In this document: piece after piece, positions 1 to 6,355 of the stretch
How positions within the stretch are numbered: the stretch's first letter is position 1
Layout of the letters: every line of letters starts with the position of its first letter
DNA from: Arachnia propionica
GTDB lineage: Bacteria; Actinomycetota; Actinomycetes; Propionibacteriales; Propionibacteriaceae
Length of the DNA: 64,000 bases
Assembly (NCBI RefSeq): GCF_003859805.1
Contig: NZ_RQZG01000010.1
Coordinates: 57,702 to 121,701, forward strand
Reading direction: 5' to 3'
Notes under the pieces: generated by a model
The model's database searches: none
What the model was told of the DNA's origin: nothing
The model's input: the letters and a program-made list of their open reading frames with translations, nothing else
Position numbers and translations under genes: made by a program

Positions 1-473
1 ACGTACTCCGGGGTCATGGTGACGTAGGCGTCGTCGAGGTTGACCCAGTAACCCATGCGACGGGTCAGTTCGGCGAAGGCGTCGACGTGCCGCAGCACGG
101 ATTCGCGACACCTCGCGTTGAACGCCTCGACCCCGTAGGCCTCGATGTCGGGTTTGCCGGAGAAGCCGAGTTCCTTCTCGACGGCGAGCTCGACGGGCAG
201 GCCGTGGCAGTCCCAGCCGGCCTTGCGGTCGACACGACGACCCTGCATGGTCTTGAAGCGTGGGAACAGGTCCTTGAACACGCGGGCCTCGATGTGGTGG
301 GTGCCGGGCATGCCGTTCGCGGTGGGCGGGCCCTCGTAGAAGGTCCACGGTTCGCCGTCGCGGGAGGCCTCCAACGACTTGGCGAAGGTGTCCTGCTGTG
401 CCCAGAGCTGGATGATCTCGTGTTCCAGGGCAGGGAAGTCGACGGCGGCTGGGACCTGGTTGTAGGAGCTCAT
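1..473 (-). CDS. ileS: Isoleucyl-tRNA synthetase, N-terminal part (runs off the window)
   Basis: Charges tRNA-Ile with isoleucine in the cytoplasm. Only the first ~157 residues are here; the gene continues past base 1. The ATG at 473-471 opens MSSYNQVPAAVDFPALE, and the class I synthetase segment FYEGPPTANGMPGTHH (carrying the HIGH-like signature, here GTHH) follows at roughly residues 48-63, then GWDCHGLPVE, which is diagnostic of IleRS. It is preceded by a T-box leader whose specifier reads AUC, which independently supports the isoleucine assignment. The upstream neighbour on the same strand is a secreted propeller gene separated by a long inverted repeat, so ileS is probably its own transcription unit. 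Confidence 0.95.
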   Translation of the reverse strand, partial: MSSYNQVPAAVDFPALEHEIIQLWAQQDTFAKSLEASRDGEPWTFYEGPPTANGMPGTHHIEARVFKDLFPRFKTMQGRRVDRKAGWDCHGLPVELAVEKELGFSGKPDIEAYGVEAFNARCRESVLRHVDAFAELTRRMGYWVNLDDAYVTMTPEY

Positions 474-489
474 CTGCGGTACCTCGGGT

Positions 490-650
490 CGGTGGACAGG
501 ACCGGAGGGACGAGCCGGGGCCCGCGGTACCACCCTCCTTGGACGCGATGCGTCCCGCTTGATTCGTGCTCGCGGCCGGGTCTAGTGAGCGTGCGCCGTT
601 CTTCCGGCAGCTCCGGGGTGATGGCCCCATCGTCGCCTTGCGATGCGCAT
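490..650 (-). promoter_or_regulatory. Ile-specific T-box riboswitch of ileS (actinobacterial translational type)
   Basis: On the minus strand the conserved T-box bulge sequence AGGGTGGTACCGCG is exact at 536-523. About 95 bases upstream of it lies a short Stem I region with GGGGCCATCACCCC (around 628-615), whose loop presents ATC, an isoleucine codon, as specifier. The Stem I is very short, and there is no U-run terminator between the T-box bulge and the ileS ATG at 473. Both fit the ultrashort-Stem-I, translation-controlling ileS T-boxes known from actinobacteria such as Mycobacterium. Inferred action: uncharged tRNA-Ile binds and exposes the ileS start region. Exact 5' boundary is approximate. 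Confidence 0.85.
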
Positions 651-681
651 CAATTATGCGCGGGACCGTGGCGAACCGGAA

Positions 682-755
682 ATCCGCTGCAAACGTGCGG
701 CGCGTTGCGCCTGGGAACGCTCTCATCAGGAACGCTCCGCACGTTTGCAGCGGAT
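682..755. repeat. 19-bp perfect inverted repeat with 36-base loop
   Basis: Bases 682-700 (ATCCGCTGCAAACGTGCGG) are exactly reverse-complemented at 737-755. The loop (701-736) contains two GGAACGCT-like copies. It lies just after the stop of the minus-strand propeller gene (763) and before the ileS T-box, so it may be a terminator-like structure separating the two units. The loop is long for a classic terminator and no T-run follows. A dispersed palindromic element is the alternative. Confidence 0.6.
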
Positions 756-762
756 CCGTGGC

Positions 763-2814
763 TCAACCTCTCGTGACGCTGTGCCGGAACAGCTCAGCCC
801 CCTTGGAGTAGTAGAGGTATCCGTCATGCCCGAGGGTCAGGCAGGCGACCCAGTGGTCCCCCCGGCCCACACCCACGACCACCTCGGCATCCCCGAACCT
901 CCCGGTGGGGATCCGCCACAGTTGGCCGCCGACGACGGCGTACAGCACCCCGCCCTGCTCCAGCAGCCAGCTGCGGTTGAACTCACCCGCCCGGTTGGTG
1001 AGGGCCTGCGCCTCGATGCGACCGTCCACCATCTTGAACACGTGCTGCCCGGTGATGCCGTACAGCACGCCGTCGGCACCGACGGTGAGTCCGGTCACCG
1101 CGACCTGCTGGTCGAGCACGCGGGTGATGCGGGTCACCTTCCGTTTGCCGAGGTCGAACTCGACGACGTAGGCCTCACGGGTCTCGGCGAAGGTCTGGTG
1201 ACCGCCCCGGGTGCTGGTTCCCATGTAGATCGTGTTCCCGATGCGGGCCAGGGAGACGGGGGACAGTTTCGCGATCTGGCTCCCGTCGACACCCGGGGCG
1301 TAGGTGCTGGAGGCGACGAAGGGGTAGGTCTCGAGTCCACCGGTGGCCCGGTCGTAGATGCTGAGTGCCCCGCCGAGCTGCCCGTAGCCCGGCACCGAGC
1401 CGAAGGCGAAGTCACCGTTGCCCAGGGAGAGCGCCGCGTAGGGCCGGTCCTGGCGGTGTCCGATCGCGATGTCCTTGGTCTTCGTCGCGTCGTCGAGTGA
1501 CTCGATGTGCACCTTCCCACCGGGGTACAGGCCGGTGGCCAACCACTCGCCGTCGGAGGCCATGCTCTCGGCCTGCGCGACGGGGCCGTCGTGGTGCCCG
1601 TAGCTCGTCGCGTCCGCCGTCGCTCCCGGGGTGATCTCCAGCAGCCCCTTGGACGTCATGTACCAGGAGGCGTACAGCTTGCCGTTCGCGGCTGCGGTCA
1701 TCGACTGGACGGCACGCGCCCTGCTCACGACCTGGTCGTCCCGGACCGTCACCCTGCCCGCGGGGATGTGCGCGATGCTGAACTCGCCGTTGGTCATCTC
1801 GTTGGAGGTGAAGATGTCCGTGGTCGCCCAGCTGAGTGGGCTCAGGCGTCCCCTGAGCGACGGGTCGTGCAGCACGGCCTCACGGGTCCCCGTGGTGGGG
1901 TCGTAGGAGTACAGCCAACCGCCGGAGTGCTCACCGATGTGGGTGAAGTACACCTTCGTCGGGTCCCCGGGCCGGGTGACGACGTGCTTGCCGTAGGTGT
2001 CGAGGTCCTGCCTGGCCCCGGTGGTGAGGTTGTAGGCCACACCGCCGTACGAGCCGATCTTGTTGGTGTAGAGCCACCCGCCGTGGACCTCGAGGTGCTC
2101 GTGCGTGCCCGACTGCGGCTGCCCGGTGAGCACCGGCAGCACCGTCCTGGCCCCCGTCGAGACGTTGATGCGGATCACCTGCGGGGTGGTGGGTCCGGTG
2201 CCGACGTAGACGTGGCCGTCGGCGTGGTCGATGGACTGCGCGTACTGGGCCTCGGAGACCGGGGCACCGCCGGGCAGCAGACCCCATCCCCGGTCGGCCC
2301 GCCAGGTCAGGACGTGAGCACCGCCGTTCTTGGCGTTGGTGGCCAGGTAGGCGGTGCCGGAGTCGTCGACGGCGATGTCCCAGATGGACTCGAACCTCGC
2401 GTCGACATCCTTCCAGCCGGGCGCGCCCTCGACGCTGAGCTGCGTGACCTCGTCGCCCGTCGGGTCGTAGCGGAACAGGTGGTGGGCGGACCCGATGAGC
2501 AGGCTGTCGTCGGGCATCCTCGCGAACCCCCAGGCCTGGACGTCGATGTCCTGGTTGCTGAGCGGCTTGGACGTGGTGGTCTTCCCGGTGGCGAGGTCGA
2601 TGACGTTGAGCATGCCACCGATGCCGCTGGCCACCACCACGGCGACGGGGGTGCCGTCGGGGCGCACCGTCGTGCCGAAGTTGGGGACGTTGGCCGGTGC
2701 GGGCGGTGGGTCGGGCAGTTTCTCCTCCTGGCCGGGGGCGGCGAGCGCCGCCCTCGGGGCCAGTAGCGCGAGCAGTGCCAGCAGTGCGGTCAGGAATGCA
2801 GTTGCGTGCTTCAT
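763..2814 (-). CDS. Secreted beta-propeller protein
   Basis: A 683-residue exported protein of unknown substrate. An N-terminal signal peptide is clear: MKH, then a long Leu/Ala hydrophobic core ending near ALAAPGQEE (cleavage about residue 25). No lipobox cysteine or sortase motif is evident. The rest is a run of WD40/PQQ-like blades with recurring phrases such as YDPTGDE, YDPTTGTRE and IYDRATGG, in which a Tyr-Asp turn follows each beta hairpin. This is typical of lyase-like or scaffold propellers. The start is fixed by AGGAGG just upstream of the ATG. It is divergent from the MalY/PatB gene. A catalytic role (for example polysaccharide lyase accessory) cannot be read from the sequence. Confidence 0.75.
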   Translation of the reverse strand: MKHATAFLTALLALLALLAPRAALAAPGQEEKLPDPPPAPANVPNFGTTVRPDGTPVAVVVASGIGGMLNVIDLATGKTTTSKPLSNQDIDVQAWGFARMPDDSLLIGSAHHLFRYDPTGDEVTQLSVEGAPGWKDVDARFESIWDIAVDDSGTAYLATNAKNGGAHVLTWRADRGWGLLPGGAPVSEAQYAQSIDHADGHVYVGTGPTTPQVIRINVSTGARTVLPVLTGQPQSGTHEHLEVHGGWLYTNKIGSYGGVAYNLTTGARQDLDTYGKHVVTRPGDPTKVYFTHIGEHSGGWLYSYDPTTGTREAVLHDPSLRGRLSPLSWATTDIFTSNEMTNGEFSIAHIPAGRVTVRDDQVVSRARAVQSMTAAANGKLYASWYMTSKGLLEITPGATADATSYGHHDGPVAQAESMASDGEWLATGLYPGGKVHIESLDDATKTKDIAIGHRQDRPYAALSLGNGDFAFGSVPGYGQLGGALSIYDRATGGLETYPFVASSTYAPGVDGSQIAKLSPVSLARIGNTIYMGTSTRGGHQTFAETREAYVVEFDLGKRKVTRITRVLDQQVAVTGLTVGADGVLYGITGQHVFKMVDGRIEAQALTNRAGEFNRSWLLEQGGVLYAVVGGQLWRIPTGRFGDAEVVVGVGRGDHWVACLTLGHDGYLYYSKGAELFRHSVTRG

Positions 2815-2916
2815 CGTGGGCCTCCTGACAACGACCCTAGACAGAGCTTGATACGTTCAAAAGTCGTCTCATCAGACCTTCCTTGACAAGCCGAAAGTTG
2901 ACATCCGTTCACCTCG

Positions 2917-2922
2917 TAGAAT
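2917..2922 (+). promoter_or_regulatory. -10 element for a leaderless MalY/PatB mRNA
   Basis: TAGAAT ends seven bases before the ATG at 2930, and no purine-rich ribosome-binding site exists between them, so the transcript should start at or next to the start codon. TTGACA copies occur at 2883-2888 and 2898-2903, but their spacing to TAGAAT (28 and 13 bases) is not ideal, so the -35 is uncertain. The same arrangement recurs at many genes in this window. Confidence 0.55.
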
Positions 2923-2929
2923 CCTTGTC

Positions 2930-4042
2930 ATGCGCATCTTCGACGTACCCTTGGAGGAACTCCGCCGACGCCGCAGCATCAAGTGGTCACGGTTCGAACC
3001 GGACGTGTTGCCGATGTTCGTCGCCGAGATGGACGTCCACCTGCTGCCCGCCGTGCAGGAGCGGCTGAACCAGATGCTGGCCGACGGGGACACCGGCTAC
3101 CCGGAGCAGCCGGAGTACCAGGAGGCGTACGCCGATTTCGCGGCCGAGACGTGGGGGCTGCGACTGGACCCGGGCTCCTTCCGGGTCGGCTGCGACACGA
3201 TGGCCCCCATCCGCGAGTTGACGGCGGCCCTCACCGAGCCGGGAGACGGCGTGGCGTTCAACCCGCCGATCTACCCGCCGTTCCGCTGGGTGGTCCGGGC
3301 CGCCGGGTGTCGCCCGGTCGAGGTCCCCCTCAAGGACGGTCGGCTGGACCTGGAGGCGCTGGAGCAGGCCTTCGCGACGGAGCAGGTGAAGGTGTACCTG
3401 CTGTGTTCCCCGCACAACCCGAACGGCACCCTCCACACCCAACAGGAACTGACCCGGGTGATGGAGTTGGCGAACCGTCACGGCGTCGCGGTGATCAGCG
3501 ACGAGATCCACGCACCGCTCAGCGGTGGGCGCCACACCCCGATCCTCATGGTGCCGGGTGGGGAGCGGGCGTTCATGGTGGTCTCGTCGTCGAAGGCGTT
3601 CAACCTGGCGGCGCTCAAGGCAGGGTTGATCGTTCCGGGTGCGGCGGTGGTGGAGGTGGTCGCAGGGCTCGGCCCACAGGTCCACGAGGCGGCCTCCTAC
3701 TTCGGGGTGACGGCGAATGCGACGGCGCTTCGGCACGGCCGCGACTGGCTGGCGCAGCTGCGTGAGGAGATCGAGGAGAACAAGGCCCATTTCGTGGCTG
3801 AGCTGGCGGCCCGGCTGCCGCAGCTGACCTGGACCCCGTCGGAGGGAACCTACCTGGCGTGGTTGGACTGCACTCCGCTGGGTCTGGAACATCCAGGGCA
3901 GCACTTCCACGAGCAGGCGCGGGTGCGGTTCAACTTCGGCCAGGACTTCGATCCCCGGGCCACGCAGCACGTCCGGGTGAACCTCGCGACGTCGAAGGAG
4001 CTGATCTCGGAGGCTGTCCGCCGCATGGCCGACAGCATCTGA
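2930..4042 (+). CDS. MalY/PatB-family PLP-dependent aminotransferase / cystathionine beta-lyase
   Basis: A 370-residue cytoplasmic fold-type I PLP enzyme. MalY/PatB members cleave C-S bonds of cystathionine or cysteine to give pyruvate, ammonia and a thiol. Visible signatures are the N-terminal IKWSRFEPDVLPMFVAEMD, the SPHNPNG loop, DEIHAPL with the PLP-ring Asp, SSSKAFN carrying the Schiff-base lysine at about residue 222, and the C-terminal phosphate/carboxylate Arg segment RVRFNFGQDF. Length matches the family. The start is set by the leaderless -10 at 2917-2922. It stands alone between a divergent propeller and a downstream FHA gene. Whether it acts on cystathionine or another thioether cannot be told here. 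Confidence 0.88.
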   Translation: MRIFDVPLEELRRRRSIKWSRFEPDVLPMFVAEMDVHLLPAVQERLNQMLADGDTGYPEQPEYQEAYADFAAETWGLRLDPGSFRVGCDTMAPIRELTAALTEPGDGVAFNPPIYPPFRWVVRAAGCRPVEVPLKDGRLDLEALEQAFATEQVKVYLLCSPHNPNGTLHTQQELTRVMELANRHGVAVISDEIHAPLSGGRHTPILMVPGGERAFMVVSSSKAFNLAALKAGLIVPGAAVVEVVAGLGPQVHEAASYFGVTANATALRHGRDWLAQLREEIEENKAHFVAELAARLPQLTWTPSEGTYLAWLDCTPLGLEHPGQHFHEQARVRFNFGQDFDPRATQHVRVNLATSKELISEAVRRMADSI

Positions 4043-4127
4043 GCGGGGTCAGTTTTTGCGGTTGGTTCTTCGTCATCCCCGGCTCCCTTTGGCTAGTCTG
4101 GGGGCGACTAGAACGATGGGAGATCTG

Positions 4128-5438
4128 ATGTCGCTTCCGATTGGGCCGTGGCGCTTGACCTACACCCCGGGTCAGTGGATCGTGCTGGCCGGACCGAAAC
4201 TCGTCGCGGTCATGCAGCCCGCGCCGCCCAAGATGTCGTCGCTGGTGAACCAGCTGTGGAGCGACATCCAGGCCGCTCGCTCGCTCAGTTCGCTGCTGAA
4301 CGTGCTGCGCGGGTACTCCTTGGACCAGATGCCGGACTTCGCGGCCTTCGTCTGGGAGGGTGGCTCGCTGCACGGTCTGGCGCGCGGCCGGATCCATGTG
4401 GTGGACTCCAGCACCGGGGAGACGGCGCTCGACGGCGAGGGTGCGCTGACGTGGCACGAGGCCCACTTCGGGCAGGTGCGTGGCCTGCGCATCGAGATGA
4501 CTCCCGTGGATCACGAGACCGTGCTGCACCTGCCGCTCGTGGTGGGCGCGGTGGGCGCCTCCGCACTGCACCTGACCACTGACCCGGCGCAGTTGGTGAT
4601 GTTCCCGGACACCGAGAACCAGATCCCGGAGCCGAGTGCCCCGGCCCCGACACGCGCCCCGGAGCCGCTGGCCCCGGTGGTCGACCCGGAACCGTCGCCA
4701 GTGGTCGAGGAGTCCCCGAGGCTGTACGAGAGCCCGATCTCCCAGTCCTACGACGAACCGCGCAGCTACGAGGAGCCGAAGCTCTACGAGGAGCACCGTC
4801 CCTACGAGGAGCAGCACAGCTACGGGGATCCCATCGCGCAGCCCCAGCCCTCCTACGAGGAGCCCCGCAGCTACCAGGAGTCACCGGCCCAACCGCCGTA
4901 CGGGCACGATCCGTACGCGGCTCCGCAGCCGACGCCCTACCAGTCGCCGGTGGCACCGGCCCCGGTCCCGGTCGCGCCTGCACCGTCGCCGATCGTGCCG
5001 CCGCCCGCCCCGTCGCCGGTGGCCCTCGATGCCACCGAGGGCATGGAGCACGACGACTTCTCGCAGTCCTCCTTCTCGCGTCCGGAGCCCGTGATGCCGT
5101 CGATCGCGATGGGCATCCAGACCAACACGGGCGAGTTCCAGAACCTGATGAACGGCCTGGTGATCGGGCGTGCCCCGGACTCCTCGCGCGGCCCGGCAGG
5201 GGTCGGCACGATGCGGGTCCCCAGTCCAGGCAACGACATCTCCCGTAGTCACGTCCTGGTGCAGCCGGAAGGTCGGCAGGCCCGGATCACGGATCTCGAC
5301 TCCACCAACGGCACCACCATCCAGCTGGCCGACGATGAGCCGTTCCTGCTGGAGGACGGACAGTCCGTGGTGGTCCCGATCGGCACGGTGCTGAACCTGG
5401 GTGACGGCGTGAGCATGCGCATCGAGCAGGCCCGCTGA
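4128..5438 (+). CDS. FHA-domain protein with Tyr/Glu-rich repeat linker
   Basis: A 436-residue soluble protein. Residues 1-170 form an unrecognised N-terminal domain (SLPIGPWRLTYTPGQW...). Residues ~200-255 carry a degenerate repeat of the type SYEEP / KLYEEH / RPYEEQ, then a Pro/Ala-rich linker, and residues ~338-435 form an FHA domain with GLVIGRAPD, SRSHVLV and LDSTNGT, the usual phosphothreonine-binding loops. FHA proteins bind pThr targets of Ser/Thr kinases, so a signalling adaptor is inferred. I chose the ATG at 4128 because GGGAG sits five bases ahead; ATG 4116 is possible. A strong bidirectional terminator follows. No kinase gene is adjacent. The tyrosine repeats are unusual and could be modified. 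Confidence 0.8.
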   Translation: MSLPIGPWRLTYTPGQWIVLAGPKLVAVMQPAPPKMSSLVNQLWSDIQAARSLSSLLNVLRGYSLDQMPDFAAFVWEGGSLHGLARGRIHVVDSSTGETALDGEGALTWHEAHFGQVRGLRIEMTPVDHETVLHLPLVVGAVGASALHLTTDPAQLVMFPDTENQIPEPSAPAPTRAPEPLAPVVDPEPSPVVEESPRLYESPISQSYDEPRSYEEPKLYEEHRPYEEQHSYGDPIAQPQPSYEEPRSYQESPAQPPYGHDPYAAPQPTPYQSPVAPAPVPVAPAPSPIVPPPAPSPVALDATEGMEHDDFSQSSFSRPEPVMPSIAMGIQTNTGEFQNLMNGLVIGRAPDSSRGPAGVGTMRVPSPGNDISRSHVLVQPEGRQARITDLDSTNGTTIQLADDEPFLLEDGQSVVVPIGTVLNLGDGVSMRIEQAR

Positions 5439-5453
5439 CCTGCCCCCACCTCC

Positions 5454-5482
5454 AACCGGTGCCCCACGACGGGGCACCGGTT
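5454..5482. terminator. Bidirectional terminator hairpin
   Basis: AACCGGTGCCCC (5454-5465) pairs perfectly with GGGGCACCGGTT (5471-5482) around a five-base loop, followed by T-rich TTCT on the plus strand. It directly follows the FHA stop. Confidence 0.8.
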
Positions 5483-5563
5483 TCTGCTTCCGGAAGTCAC
5501 GACATCGTCACCCTGTCACCGGGGCACGACGGCCACCCTCCCTGCTCCCAACCGTCCGTTTCA

Positions 5564-5692
5564 CCTGTCTTGGTGCCGCTTTGCCCACGTTGGCGTGGAA
5601 TTGCCTGTCTTAAATCGAATTACCTGCCTAATAAGACAGGTATTTCCGAACAAGACAGGCGAACCGCACCCAGGACAGGCGAACCCTGTCCT
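5564..5692. repeat. Cluster of CCTGTCTT octamers in both orientations
   Basis: Between the convergent FHA and dcd genes lies an AT-richer patch with CCTGTCTT at 5564 and 5604, its complement AAGACAGG at 5633 and 5652, and near copies CCTGCCTA at 5623, AGGACAGG at 5672 and CCTGTCCT at 5685. The copies at 5652 and 5672 are each followed by CGAACC, giving a 20-base direct repeat. Bases 5621-5642 form an imperfect palindrome, and TAAATCGAATTA at 5611-5622 equals the core of the LacI operator at 46225-46236. No open reading frame is evident in the region. Confidence 0.55.
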
Positions 5693-5716
5693 CATCCCGT
5701 CTCCGGGCACGACGAT

Positions 5717-6292
5717 CTAGACGTTCGTGCGGTGGAAGTTCAGGTGGGAGCGCGACGGGGTGGGGCCTCGCTGACCCTGGTAGCGGGAGCCGTACTCCTT
5801 CGAGCCGTAGGGGTGCTCGGCGGGTGAGGACAGCTGGAAGAAGCACAGCTGCCCGATCTTCATGCCCGGCCACAGCTTCACCGGCAGCGTCGCCATGTTC
5901 GACAGCTCCAGCGTGACGTGCCCCGAGAACCCGGGGTCGATGAAACCGGCCGTGGAGTGGGTGAGCAGCCCGAGCCGCCCCAGCGACGACTTGCCCTCCA
6001 GCCGCGCCGCGACGCCGGGGCCGAGGCTCACCTGCTCCCAGGTGGAACCGAGCACGAACTCGCCGGGGTGCAGCACGAAGGCTTCACCGTCGTCGACCTC
6101 GATGAGCCGGGTCAGCTCGGACTGGTCCTCGGCCGGGTCGATGTGCGGGTACCGATGGTTCTCGAACACCCGGAAGAACTTGTCCAGGCGCACGTCGACA
6201 CTCGACGGCTGGATCATCGTGGGCTCCCACGGGTCCAGTGCGATCCCCCCGGTGCTCACCTCGGCCAGGATGTCACGGTCGCTCAGCAGCAT
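5717..6292 (-). CDS. dcd: dCTP deaminase
   Basis: Deaminates dCTP to supply dUTP/dUMP for thymidylate synthesis. The 191-residue sequence carries the family core [20 protein letters not shown] with the catalytic-region serine/arginine and glutamate pattern, [11 protein letters not shown] near residues 28-38, and the C-terminal YGSKYG-like stretch [16 protein letters not shown]. Actinobacterial homologues of this length are often bifunctional, going straight to dUMP; that is family knowledge, not visible here. The start at 6292 is supported by TAGGCT six bases upstream, with no ribosome-binding site (leaderless). It is divergent from the large helical gene at 6356 with only ~60 bases between. 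Confidence 0.92.
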   Translation of the reverse strand: MLLSDRDILAEVSTGGIALDPWEPTMIQPSSVDVRLDKFFRVFENHRYPHIDPAEDQSELTRLIEVDDGEAFVLHPGEFVLGSTWEQVSLGPGVAARLEGKSSLGRLGLLTHSTAGFIDPGFSGHVTLELSNMATLPVKLWPGMKIGQLCFFQLSSPAEHPYGSKEYGSRYQGQRGPTPSRSHLNFHRTNV

Positions 6293-6355
6293 GACCTGAG
6301 CCTACCCCCTCCCGCTCCCGTGATCCTCGTCAGTGGCGACGGCCACAATGGTTCC

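Noticed and set aside
1507..2766. 419-codon open frame on the plus strand opposite the propeller gene
   Set aside because: It is antisense to a convincing secreted protein with signal peptide and blades. The translation is Val/Gly/Asp-rich noise typical of GC-rich shadow frames.
5918..6355. Upstream extension of the large helical protein to 5918
   Set aside because: It would run through dcd on the other strand and lacks a domain-like sequence; ATG 6356 is a natural start.
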